64,000 nt of DNA from Blepharisma stoltei (Eukaryota; Ciliophora; Heterotrichea; Heterotrichida; Blepharismidae), in the NCBI GenBank assembly GCA_914767885.1, contig CAJZBQ010000014.1, forward strand, positions 682,001-746,000. The letters are read 5' to 3'. Below, piece after piece: positions 21,307-31,841 of this stretch. The translations under genes and the position numbers were made by a program. Position 1 is the first letter of the stretch. Every line of letters starts with the position of its first letter. Under the pieces are notes generated by a model. That model was given only the letters and a program-made list of their open reading frames with translations, was not told the origin of the DNA and ran no database searches.

Positions 21307-23143
21307 ATGTCAAGTTGACACTAATGTAGTCGAAATTAATCTCAACTGTCTTCAACAAGACTTTCAGCTTGCAACAGGAGAGCCAATGTTCTGCTCAACA
21401 TGCAGTTGCGTTTTTAATTCTTTTATATATATATTAATATAAAGAAAAGCATAAGGTAAAAATGATATATTATAATTACTGCAAAAAACAGAACACTATT
21501 TTGCTTAGACTTATAATAATTATCGATTGTAATATAGCCACTACGTCAGACAGGAACAGAACATTGTATGGACTTGCGAATTCTGTGGAACTATTAATAA
21601 TTTGCAGATAGAAGATGAAGAAATCCCAACAGTTGCAGAATTGACTTATGTAGTAGAAAGTGCTGGCGAAGTTGCTGAAGCTCGACATGGAACTGACGAT
21701 AACTCTGCTATTATTTTCTGTATCGACATTTCTGGCTCTATGTGTGTAAGCAAAGCTGTATCTGGCAACTTAAATTTAAAAACTAATAAGCAGCAAGAAC
21801 TTATGAAGCTAGCTGGCTTAGACGAGCAAGAGCAGCACATGCCTGGAGAAAGAAGAGATATTACTTATGTCTCAAGGCTTGAATGTGTACAAGGCGCTAT
21901 CGAATCTCAGTTAAAAGAGCTTAAACATGGCGCCTCAAATAGAAGAGTCGGAATTGTAACTTTTAATGGAGAAGTCAGAGTCATTGGTGATGGCAGAGCT
22001 GATGAAGTAATTGCTGGGGATAGACTTTATTCATATGATAACATTTCTAAAGCTTTTGAAGGAAGATTCGAAAGCCTTATGGGAAGAAGAGTTGGGGAAA
22101 CCGCTGAAGAACTGATAGCAAAGGTTTACCAGCTAGAAGAAGGAGGCCCAACAGCTCTTGGTCCAGCCTTGTTGGCTTCAATTATACTTGCTGCTCAAGG
22201 TGGAGCTGGTTCAAAAGTGATTATTTGTACAGACGGCCTTGCAAATGTGGGACTTGGGTCGCTAGAACTTGGACTTGAAGAAACTTCTGAAGCATTTTAT
22301 GCTGAGCTCGGCAGATTTGCATCAGAAAAAGGTATAAGTGTTTCCTTGATTTCTATTGAAGGGGAGGAATGCAAACTTGAGCGTCTTTCTACTATTACTG
22401 AACTAACAAATGGAGATATCTTAAGAGTTCAGCCAGAGCATATAAGTGAAGAATTTGCTAATATTTTATCAGACAATGTTATAGCTACACACGTCAGTTT
22501 GACTGTGATTCTCCATAAAGCTCTTTATTTCAGAAATGAAGACGCAGCTGACTTGTCATGGAATAAATCACGCCTTAATAAAAAAATAGGAAACGCTACA
22601 GCAAGCTCTTCCGTTACATTTAGCTATGGCCTGAAGCAAAATGCTATACTCTTACGTGAAGGGATTGACAAAAATAAGCTTAAAGAAGTCCCAATGCAGT
22701 CTATTATAAGATATTCAAGCTTAAATGGGATGAAATGTGTCAGATCCATCACAAGAATCCAGCCTGTAACTTTTGACCTTAACCAAGCCAGACAAGATGC
22801 TAAATTTGACATTTTGGCCAGAGCAGGAACTAGACAAGCTGCTAAGATGGCTATGGATGGAAGATTTGAAGCAGCCAAAGAGCACGCTCAGCTATGGAAA
22901 GAGAAACTCCAAGAACAAGTTGTAAACGAAGAACAAGAAATGGAGCTAAATGCGCTTGAAGCAGATTTAATGGAAATTAATGAAGGAGTAGAGAATCAAA
23001 AGCAGCTAGAAAGAGACATGGGGATTGCTTTTGAAGAAGATATAGACGTAGCCGAGCTCAAAAACGAAAGAAGAAAAAATTATGGGGATGATTTCACTTC
23101 AAAATTCAAAGGTCTTTTTAAGAAGAAAAAGCGCAATAATTAG
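21307..23143 (+). CDS. Zinc-ribbon plus vWA-domain protein
   Basis: A 566-residue protein after removing a 16-nt intron (21314-21329) and a TA-bounded IES (21415-21536). It begins MSIEINLNCLQQDFQLATGEPM and has a zinc ribbon, CSTC...CEFC, with about 17 residues between the pairs as in Sec23/Sec24-type ribbons. The vWA domain follows: FCIDISGSM is the DxSxS metal-binding (MIDAS) motif, VGIVTFNGEVRVIG the second strand, and IICTDGLANVGLGS the conserved Asp loop. The C-terminal third is helical and charged, ending FKGLFKKKKRNN. The ribbon plus vWA order recalls Sec23-like proteins, but the later Sec23 domains are not visible, so function is open. The start was chosen because only this ATG, with the intron, enters the ribbon in frame. 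Confidence 0.82.
21314..21329 (+). other. 16-nt intron in vWA gene
   Basis: GTTGACACTAATGTAG lies two codons after the proposed ATG. Removing it puts the start ATGTCA in frame with EINLNCLQQDFQ and the CSTC zinc pair. Without it no ATG reaches that frame. Confidence 0.7.
21415..21536 (+). mobile_element. Short TA-bounded IES in vWA gene
   Basis: The zinc ribbon is split after CSTCSCVF. TA at 21415-21416 and TA at 21535-21536 bound a 120-bp AT-rich insertion with in-frame stops. Excision gives SCVF-SHYVRQEQNIVWTCEFC. No strong TIR is visible, and an alternative join 3 bp away would keep one more residue. The exact boundary is therefore uncertain within a few bases. Confidence 0.6.
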
Positions 23144-23308
23144 TTACTAATTAAATTATCAGTTGCAGTGTTCATTATGAAAAGGCTAGTATTACACGTG
23201 GTCTCATTTCTGCTAATTAAGCAAATAATTGCTTACTTAATGCTTTCTTTATCCAGAAATATATAAAGAAAAGCTTGAAATATATTTTAATTTAGTAATA
23301 AAACCTTC

Positions 23309-24841
23309 ATGATAAAGACTGATGAATTGCCTCAGAAGCGAGAAGCAGACTCAGAAATTCCTGCAGCATTGAAAAAGAAAAAAACAAAAGACTCAAAACT
23401 CGTGTCAAAATTTACATTAAAACCACAGCACACAAGTCCATGCTTGTCTGATATTCATAATCTCTTACTTTGGATATTATCAGAAACGAGAGGAACAATG
23501 CCAAAGTGAGTATTTGTGCAAGTAATATCTTTGTAGAATAAGAATTTAATCAACCAAGTTGTTTTGCTATTCTTGCCTGGACTTGATCTTTGTGTATTAA
23601 ATGAGCATTCAGACCATGCTCCTTTTCTATCAGCATTGACTAAAAGGCATGATATTTCGACTGTTCTTAGACATGGGAAACGGCAAATAAATGGAAAATA
23701 TATTCATACGGTGATAGTCAACCAAAAATCAATTAAATGCAAAGTGGATCATGGACTTGAAAAAATTGGGATAGAAGGCTATTTGATGACTGAAAATCAG
23801 TTATTGGCAAATAATTATGAAATACAAGAATATGAGGGATGGGTCACAACTGGGTGCAATAAAAATGCTGTGCCAATTATCGCTTTGGATTGCGAAATGG
23901 TAAGGACTCAGCAAGGTTTGGAGCTTGCAAGGGTATCAATTGTGGATGCTGACTCAAAAATTATTTACGATAAATATGTGAAACCGAGCAGTCAAATTTT
24001 AGATTATTTGACTCCTTTTTCTGGAATAACTCCAGAAATTTTAGAAAATATTAACATTACTCTTCCACAGGTCCAGCAAGAAATATTGGGTATTGTTTCG
24101 TCAGACACAATAATATGTGGGCATTCGTTAGAAAATGATTTAAGAGTCTTAAAGCTTATACATTATAAAATCATTGACACTTCAGTCATATATCCTCATC
24201 CTACGCTTGGTTTTAAATATAGCTTGAAAAGTTTGGCAGCCAAATATTTGAGAAAAAATATACAAAACGGTTCTCATGACAGCGGAGAAGATGCAGCCGC
24301 GGCTCTAGAGCTTGTTACAATGAAATTATGCCATGGGCCATCTTTTGGAATTCCTGATATAAAATATATAGATTCAAATTTATTTGAAGACATTGCTTAT
24401 GAAGGTAAAAAATCAGTTATGGTCGGGATTATAGGGAAAAATGAATTAATTGCTGGAAATCTATCAGTTGATTATTCTGGAAAAATTGATAAATATTTCT
24501 CGAAAAATTATGCACTAATTGTATCGGAGTGAAGAGAAATTATTGAAAATAAATCTTTTCAGCATAGGGAAAGAGATATTCCAAGGATTATTAGCGAATG
24601 AGACACAAAATTGAAAGAACTTGTTAAAACGGCACCACCCAATACTGCATTTATGATTATGTCAGGCGAAGGAGATGTACATTTGGCCGCCGAGTAATGG
24701 GTATTTAGAAATGATGAGCAAAGGTCAAAACATCAAGAAACCTGGACATCAGAGCAGGAAATCGAATGAAACAAGCTCCAATTCAATCTCAATAAAACTT
24801 TTGGAATCTTGTTTTGCCCTAATCAAGTGAAATTAGAATAG
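23309..24841 (+). CDS. REX-type 3'-5' RNA exonuclease (DEDDh)
   Basis: A 500-residue exonuclease of the RNA exonuclease (REX/REXO) group, which trims the 3' ends of stable RNAs. The N-terminal part has KWVFVQNKNLINQVVLLFLPGLD, typical of REXO1/REXO5-like proteins. The catalytic domain shows Exo I ALDCEMVRT (Asp, Glu), Exo II GHSLENDLRVLK (Asp) and Exo III HDSGEDAAAALEL (His, Asp). Two 15-nt introns are needed: 23522-23536 inside the VFVQ/NKNL junction and 24694-24708 near the C-terminus; both contain in-frame stops if retained. TGA reads as Trp in several places (PKWVFVQ, VSEWREII, SEWDTK). Basic Lys runs near the N-terminus (LKKKKTKDSK) could be a nuclear signal. There are no transposon insertions in this gene. 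Confidence 0.9.
23522..23536 (+). other. 15-nt intron in REX gene
   Basis: GTAATATCTTTGTAG ends in an in-frame TAG if unspliced. Removal joins WVFVQ to NKNLINQVV, matching the conserved family block. Confidence 0.9.
24694..24708 (+). other. 15-nt intron in REX gene
   Basis: GTAATGGGTATTTAG. Unspliced reading gives an immediate TAA after GDVHLAAE; splicing continues the frame to a TAG at 24839-24841 (ENDEQRSKHQETWTSEQE). Confidence 0.75.
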
Positions 24842-24907
24842 AAATAATTTATGAAATTTTAAGTAACTGATTTATCATTGTTGCGAAATAAATAAAAAAT
24901 ATTTAAG

Positions 24908-27706
24908 TTAGTTAACTAATTTATCAATATAAACTTTGGACTGTGACAAAATTGTTTTAAGCCTTTTTTGCTTTTCTTTTAGTGACTGTCTTAAGGCAAA
25001 TTCTTTTTGAAGCTGGACTGAAAGAGTTCTAGAAAATGTTGCCATTAGGTACTGGTATTGAGCAGATTTATAATTCTCTGTAATCAGTCTCCATTTCAAT
25101 AGCCATAATTTTTTGGAGTTACTATAATTTTGAGAAAATCTTTCAAAATATGGTAGAAGCATGTAAGCACCTTTTTGGCAGAGATTCAAATTTATTTGGT
25201 CAGGGCTAAATTTAGGCGAGGGCTGAGGAGAGTCTTGTGCGAGGGAAAATATTTTTTTGCCTAATACATGAACTTTGGTTGAGTATATTTTTATGGTCTG
25301 ATTTCTATATTTGTAAAAATATTTAAATTTATTCCTAAAATCACAATTTATGATGATTTCTGCAAGGTTTTTTAATTTGATTTTTGAGGATGAAAAATAG
25401 CAAGATTTTATTACTTGAATTCATTTTTGCTTTTGAAGAGAATCATCTAACTCACTTCTCACTAAAGAGCAAATTCTTGCTTATCAAAGTTGATTTTTAG
25501 CACAAAATTTATCAAATAGTAAATTTTATGAATAGATTGAAATTTTCTGATTATTAGTAAATAATAAAATTTTCATTTTTCACTTTTACCTAAAAACATA
25601 TTATGCGTTGGCATAATTTGGAATGGTCTCCACACCTCGGGGGACATTTTCCCACATGGGAGCCCAAATTCCGCATGAGGAGTTTCCACACTTGAATGGC
25701 TCTACATGTAGGATTTGGGTTCCACATGTGGGAAGTGTAGATACCCTCCCAACGCGTTTAAAATAATAAGCAAATTTCGATCTAGATAATATAAAATCTA
25801 CTATTTGAGCATTAGCTGCTAAAACCTTACAAATAAACAATAATTTGCTTATTTTTAGAGATGGGAGTAAGCGCAGCATATCCCCAAGTAAAGCTTCTCT
25901 ATTTCTTATTCATAATATATCTAGCCAGCAGTTTAAATTAGAATCTGAATTATTATGCTTGGCTGATCTCAACGATAAACATTTAATTTTCCACCCTGAA
26001 AACATGAGCTTGAAAACTTGTAAGGTTTTTGATACATTTTTATCTTGGCAATATTCTACCCATTTATTGAGTGAGAAGAGAATTTTTCCTTTTTCTTTCT
26101 CTTCAGTATTATGATTTTGATGCACATTGACAATATCATTTAGTTCTTTTTTGAATAAATCAAGCCTTTCCTTTGACAAAAATTGAGAGCCTATCATGAT
26201 ATCAGCTAATTCAATTAATTTTTGGCAATCACTTTTTAATTTGGATTTTTTCAGTTTTATTTTATCTTTTATCAATTGAAACTCATTCTTTTCATCATCT
26301 AATATCATTGATTTAATATCTTGTTCTTTTATAGCGAGTTCAGATAAACGAATTGAATATTCACTGTTTTGCCTTTCAATTAAAGCGTTTTTTATTAAAT
26401 CAAGGATTTTGTGATATCGATCAGACTCGAGAGTATCCTTGTTTAATTTGTCAAGATTTTTTTGATCATCAATCAAAGAACTTTTGATTTGCAAGGCTTT
26501 TTCTAAGGATAATGCTTTGGATAATCTTGATTCCAAGTACTCAAATTTTTGGTTATAATGCTTTTTATATTCTTCACTTAATTTCGCAATTTTTGACTTT
26601 TGGCTTTCATTTAATTCCCAATCAGATTCAAAGCTAAGGGATTTAGGGAGAGATTGATTTCTATGTAGTATATCTTTTGGCTATTTTGTTCTTCCTCTGT
26701 ATCATTCGAATGAAGTTTTCCTTGTAAGACATTTACTGACAAGCAAATGCTTGTAAGGGAAAAAATTCTAACAAATAGCGAAGAGGAAATGCCTGCAAAA
26801 TGAAATATCTCAGAGGAAAAGACATGCAACCATTTCTAGTTGGGCTGTCATAACCAACTTCTACAGGTTCAGACATTTTCTCAATAGTCTTACTTGGCGA
26901 ATAAATAATTGGAAGTGCATTAGGCCTAATAATTTCTTCTTCTTTTCTTCTGAAATCTGACCTAGTGCCATAAATTTTATTGGCATTTTCATTTTTTTGC
27001 AAGATTTGATTTTGGCTTTCTTCATTTATCATTGAGAGAAAAATTATCATCATGGCATGCCTAGAAGCGACAGAAAACAAAATACCCAAAACTTTGGTCG
27101 AATTAAAAAATAAAACGGCTGGTCAAGCATAAACCCCCCAATACCATTAGCATTAATTATATTATAGAGTAGCTCCTGCTAGGATCCGAAGATCCTTATT
27201 CACTTATAACGCTCCACTTATCTGCTCGCCAATAATCGTAGCATTACTTTCAAAGCTTTGCTCCGGCCGGACATACGCCAGCACATCCTCTCCGATAGTA
27301 GGAACTGGGCCCCTTTTTTAACTCTCTCTAATCCTAACTCTTTTTCATTTATCATTGATGATTGAGCTTTAATTTGAAAAATCAAATGAGAAATTGAGGT
27401 TTTGTATTTCCATAAATGAAATGAGAACTTTTTTGACTCAAATTTTCGTTTCAAGCCTTCTAGCTTTAAGGATGCTATTAAAATAGACACATTATAATTG
27501 AAGTCAATTGTTTTTTGAGTCATGAACCCAGTTTTACCGTTTTTGCTGTTTGTAGTAAAATTTTCTTTCTCTTCATCTGTATTACGCTCAGACAATCCAG
27601 ACATTTTTAAATACGACGTTAATTCATCATAAATTAATTTGAAAAATGAATTTAAAGTGCTCTCTGGAATAAGTCTTATTTGTATAAAAATTAGAAGCAA
27701 AGACAT
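24908..27706 (-). CDS. Coiled-coil protein with W-containing helical repeats, possible 1-nt frameshift
   Basis: A minus-strand gene of about 671 residues, reconstructed across one retroposon-like insertion (27021-27358) and two IESs (26700-26838, 25463-25788). It is helical and charged, with recurring blocks around an aromatic/Trp pair: FHLWKYKTSISHLI, VFKLMFSGWKIKC, KLWLLKWRLITE. These recall centrin-binding Sfi1-type repeats, but the match is loose. The frame is broken once near 26681: QNSQK continues in one frame and HRNQSLPKSLSFESDWELNE in another, and no GT-AG intron fits. One extra A in the AAAA run would fix the frame and make the total a multiple of three. That suggests a sequence error, a recent mutation or programmed frameshifting. 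The start is the ATG at 27704-27706. Confidence 0.62.
25463..25788. mobile_element. TA-bounded IES containing a nested fold-back
   Basis: TA at 25463-25464 and 25787-25788 bound 324 bp. The TIRs are imperfect: TAAAGAGCAAATTCTTGCTTATC on one strand and TATCTAGATCGAAATTTGCTTAT on the other. Excision joins AQIVDFIL to VRSELDDSLQKQKW. The fold-back repeat at 25605-25760 sits inside it. Confidence 0.65.
25605..25760. repeat. Fold-back repeat, copy 2 (cf. 9709)
   Basis: This shares with 9709-9855 the core CCCAAATTCCGCATGAGGAG, TTTCCACACTTGAATGGC and GTAGGATTTGGGTT. Its own ends (GCGTTGGCATAATTTGG, and AACGCG at the other side) form imperfect TIRs. It lies inside an IES. Confidence 0.75.
26700..26838. 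mobile_element. TA-bounded IES in W-rich coiled-coil gene
   Basis: TA at 26700-26701 and 26837-26838 bound 137 bp. The imperfect TIRs share TTTTCCT..GA about 15-20 bp from each end. Inside are two diverged copies of a unit around GCAGGCATTTCCTCTTCGC. Removal joins VGYDSPT to TEEEQNSQ in frame. Confidence 0.65.
27021..27358 (+). mobile_element. Retroposon-like insertion with 15-bp target duplication
   Basis: TTCATTTATCATTGA occurs at 27021-27035 and 27344-27358, flanking 308 bp of GC-richer DNA. Removing one copy plus the insert joins KAQSSMINE to ESQNQILQKN in the minus-strand gene. There are no TIRs. A 15-bp duplication is typical of LINE-type integration and not of the MITEs here. Confidence 0.8.
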
Positions 27707-28417
27707 TTTAAATATATTCCTTAATATAGCATATAGAAATAAAATTCTGAAGTTAACGGAAGATGAACTCCGAGGTACGCACTCCTTATGGAGCAGGTAA
27801 GACCAGTCCCAATAAAGCTGAAAATAGTGTCTCTATCACTTTTTGAAGTAGACTCCAGGACTTGGAAGTTTTATTTCCCCGAAAGTTTTTCCCGCTCCGC
27901 CAGATGGGCTAGACAGGTCTTTGCTTATCGGGACTAACGTGGGATCTACAAGAAGTGGCTCTAACCTAGGGAGTTAATCCTTGGGCATTGCTAATTTGCA
28001 GCTTTGCCTTTGCTCACCGACTCCAAAATGCACACCAGAAAAGTGTCCAGCCAGACCAATTCAAAGAAGCATACATATTTTAATATTATATGTTCTATTG
28101 CAAGTATAAATTATATTTTTGAATATAGTGTTAGACAGCTTTTAGCTCGGTCTTTGCTACCAACTCTTCCTCCAGCTCTAGAGTAGGTTCAGAAACAAAG
28201 TTTCAAGCCAACTCCATGAATTGACAAATGGTATTTCCTAATTGTGGAGTTGAATTATAGCAGCTTATCGTTCCAAACCAACTCCACAAGTTGAAGGAAA
28301 AATTGGTAGCTCAGGACAGCTAAAAGCCCTCCTGAGCTACAATAAAAATATTTAATATTTTTTATGCATGATATTTATAACAGCTATTTTTGGAAGGTTT
28401 CACAATCATTAATAATT
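27707..28417. other. Intergenic region with GC-richer island and inverted repeat
   Basis: The block at about 27765-28060 is GC-richer and shares GTGGCTCTAACCTAGGGAGT with the island at 12443. At 28306-28316 and 28330-28340, GTAGCTCAGGA and TCCTGAGCTAC form a perfect 11-bp inverted repeat. Two related copies of CCAACTCCA(T/C)(G/A)A(A/G)TTGA occur at about 28210 and 28280. No gene is supported. Confidence 0.55.
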
Positions 28418-31400
28418 TTATTTCTTCTTTTTCTTATTTTTTGGCTTTTGCTTCTCTTGAAGTTTTGTAATTTTATCATTCAATCTTCTCTTAAGCTCTT
28501 CTTTTTGCAAATGAGAGCTTGAGCTATAATGTGGTTTTGGAATTGTATCTTTAAGCCCTTCCCTTGCACTTTGATGAGCAGCATCACCACACCCATGAAC
28601 TTCTGCAACGCCATGAGAAAAGCAAAAAACTCCTCTGCAAAATTTGCATGTTTGCATCAAATTTACAATAGGCTTGTTGCAACCTTTATAGTTGCAATAC
28701 TTATTTTGATTTATCAGCTGATCTAAAAATTCCATTTCATCAATATTTTCTCCTTCAGGAACTGCTTTAATTAGTTTATTTTTCTGTGGTTTTTCTTTTG
28801 TGATAATTTTAATGTCAACAACTTTATCTTCTTCTTTTTTTTCCTCTTCTTTATTAGTATTTATTTGTTTTTCACCTTTTTCTTCCTCATTTTCTTCGCT
28901 TTCTTCTAATTCTTCATCTTCAAATCTTTCAAATTCATGGTTATCATCAGGAATTTCATTTTTCATTATCAAAATGCTTTTAATTTTACCGCTTCCTCTT
29001 GAGTAATGGAACAATTTTAGTTTTTCACACAAATCATGGACTTGTTTTCTTTCAAAGCCATTTAAATCTCTTGCCATATATTCTTCAGCATTTTTATTTT
29101 GCTTAAAAGATTTAACTTCTTCTAGAATTTGGTTTAAATCATTTTTACTCTGAATTTTAGCTTCATGCCACTCTTTAAATTGCTGGGCTTGGCTTTTTAC
29201 GTTTTTCTTTGGTTTTTTATCTGACTTTTTCTTACTTCCTCCCCTCCATGAACGAACAAAACCATTGGAAAAATCATATTTTTTGCCCCAAAAACCCTCC
29301 GTGAACGAACAAAATTTTTTTTAATATATAAGTGATAATTATTATAATGAAATCTTAAGCTATTCTGTTTAATTTTTGAACAGTTGCATTTTAAAACATA
29401 AATTTTACAAATTAAATTAATTTTTGCTTCTCAATTTTTACGAATTGGAATTTTTTTAAAATATTGAGAAAAAAAATTTATCCCCTCCGAGAGCAAACAA
29501 AATGTTTTTGTTTGCTCACGGAGGAGCGGAGTTAGGCATTTTTTCTTCCTCAAAATCTTCTACTATTATCGGGTTAGTGGCACCAATATTAAACAAATTA
29601 GGATTCCTTAATTCTGCATTGGCGTTAAAATATTGGCACATCCTTTGTAAAAACTCAGGAGATTTGGAATTACCAACTGTATCAGAGTCTCCTACCAGAC
29701 AAACTAATTTTCTCGCTCTTGTGATTGCTACGTTCATTCTTCTAAAGTCTTTTAAAAACCCGACATCTTTTTTATTATTAGACCTCACAAGTGACATAAT
29801 AACAACGTCTTTTTCTCTGCCCTGGAATCCATCCACAGTTGAAATTTCCACATTTTGTATATAATTTTTCAATAATTCAACCTGAGCATTATAAGGGGTA
29901 ATTACCGCAATGTCTTTTTCCCCAGCCTCCAGAAGCTCTTGCACTAAGTCCCTAACAATATCAACTTCCTTTAAATTGTATTTAGAGGCACTTCCAGCAT
30001 CATTAAACCCTGCACCATTAGTATCTACAAATACTAAAGGACCAGGCTCATAATTGGCTAATCTATGCTCAGCGACTGAAGGATCAGCTTGAAGTCTTCC
30101 ATTATAAAATTCTTGGCTTGATCATGTCATAATTAGCCTATGCATCCTATATTGTAACTCAAGCATTCTTGTTGTTTCTGAATTAATCCTGCATATTCTT
30201 GCCATAAGTGTGACATCTAAGCCTCCTTTGACAGCTTTTTCACTCTTGATGGTAGGAGGCAGCTGATTGTGGTCTCCAGCCATAATTAATTTTTTACCAA
30301 GCAAAATTGGGATCCAGCAGCTTGCTTCAAGAGCTTGTGCGGCTTCATCAATTATAACTAAATCAAAGCCCTTGATTTTTTCAGCGAACTTTTGCAAGAA
30401 TTTGTGTCCTGCTGATATATTTGTAGTCAAAATTACATTACTCTTGGAAAAAACTTCATCAATTCCTTTGTTGCTTCGCATTTTCTTTTCTTTTTCGAGA
30501 GATCGCAAGTGTCTTTTAAGCTCTCTTGCAGCAATTCCTTTTAATCCTTGGAGCTGCCGATTAATTTGCATTATTTCTCGGTTGATATCATCATTAAGGG
30601 ATGCTTGATCTGACAGCTTTAAAAGATTGTCTAAAGAATACTTGCTTATGTGAGGAATCATCCTTGCAGGATGCCCAATTCTGCATATGCTAGTTTTTCC
30701 ATCTAATTTTTCCACTAAGTTATCTACAGCAATATTAGAAGATGCAGTAGCAAGGACTTTTAGCCCTTTACTTACAGCCTGCAATATCACTTCAATAACT
30801 GTCGTCGTTTTCCCTGTCCCCGGCGGTCCATGTATTATTCCTACATCCAAGCACTCATTCATCACAAATTGTACAGCATTTTGTTGAATTTGGTTCAAAT
30901 CCTGGTTAATTATTTGCACTATGTTATCCGGCTGCTTTATCCTCGGAGCAGACTCCCCAAGCAACACTTGTGATAAATTATACGCATGAGACTCAGTCTT
31001 CAAGGCAAGCACGTTTTCTATTGCTTTTCTCTGTTTCTGGAAAGTGACTTCATTAGCAAGCATTACAATAGAGCATGAGACTTCTTGTAAGCTAAAACTA
31101 TCACATGCAATGATGATGTGATCTGAAGAAATTTTATAAACAATTCCTTCATCTTCAGGATCAGTAATGTCACTGGAAAATATCCCTACCACGTCTCCAG
31201 CTCCAAACTTGTTTGTCGGTAATTTTCCGAACGGTTTAGCTAATTTCACTAAAAGTCGGCCAAATAGTCCGGCTTTGACTCCTTTGCAAGTTAATTTCTT
31301 AATTAAAACACCTTCATTTTCTAGCACTTTGTGACTGCATTTTGTCCTGTGTGTGTAGTTTTCCTCTTCCTCAGCTTTGTGCTCTGTTTGAAGTAGCTCT

Positions 31401-31814
31401 AGCTGATGCCTGACTCCCCCCCCCCCCCCTCCGTGAGCGAACAAAAAAATTTTGTTCGCTCACGGAGGGGGGTTAAATTTTTTTTTTTAAAAAAAATTTA
31501 TATATAAATTTTATAAAAAATATTTTTTTCGAAATTTAAAAAAATCCTAATTTGCAAAAATTGGGAAGCAAATATTAATTTAATTTGCAAAATTTATGTT
31601 TTAAAACGCAATTTGTTTAAAATTAAACAGAATTAGCTCTAGATTTCATTATACTAATTATCACTTATATATCAAAATTTTTTTCCATTAAAATTTTTTC
31701 TATAAAAAAAATTTTTGTTCACTCACGGAGGGTGGGTTTTTGGTCAAAAAATGGCGATTTTTCTAATGGTTTTGTTCGCTCACGGAGGGGGGGGGGAGTG
31801 AGGTGTTTTTCCAT
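28418..31814 (-). CDS. IGHMBP2: IGHMBP2/SMUBP2-like superfamily 1 helicase with R3H and AN1 domains
   Basis: A 902-residue UPF1-like 5'-3' RNA/DNA helicase. The N-terminus MEKHLRHQLELLQTEH is encoded to the right of a family A MITE (31411-31801). The helicase core has IIHGPPGTGKTTTVIEV (Walker A), LVIIDEAAQALEASCWIP (DEAA, Walker B), GDHNQLPPTI (motif III), LQYRMHRLIMTWSSQEFYNG (motif IV), VSTVDGFQGREKD-like SVDGFQGREKDVVIMSLVRSN (motif V, shown here as DGFQGREKDVVIMS) and NVAITRARKLVCLVGD (motif VI). The R3H region follows a second IES (29232-29534). At the C-terminus an AN1 zinc finger reads CNYKGCNKP..TCKFCRGVFCFSHGVAEVHGC. This domain order is diagnostic of IGHMBP2. A very acidic linker lies between R3H and AN1. 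It starts 27 bp downstream of the stop of the upstream gene. Confidence 0.94.
29232..29534 (-). mobile_element. Family A MITE/IES in helicase gene, TTA repeats
   Basis: 300 bp between TTA (29232-29234, 29532-29534). It lies in reverse orientation to the 561 copy and is diverged, but ACGAACAAAACCATTGGAAA, TTTTTTGCCCCAAAAACCC and ATATATAAGTGATAATTATT identify it. Removal gives EEEKMP-KKKSDKKPKK in frame. Confidence 0.9.
31411..31801 (+). mobile_element. Family A MITE/IES in helicase gene, TGA repeats
   Basis: 388 bp nearly identical to the element at 561, but flanked by TGA (31411-31413, 31799-31801), not TTA/TAA. Excision joins the MEKHL start to RHQLELLQTEH. It shows that the requirement for the flanking repeat is TNA and not strictly TWA. 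Confidence 0.92.
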
Positions 31815-31841
31815 TAAAAAAGTATATTTAAATAAAGTTTA

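Noticed and set aside
27765-28060. tRNA or other small RNA genes in the GC-richer islands
   Set aside because: I looked for a cloverleaf or a GGTTCGA-type T-loop and saw none in this or the other islands.
28800-29006. Ser-rich frame opposite the helicase
   Set aside because: It is the antisense shadow of the acidic linker in the IGHMBP2-like protein.
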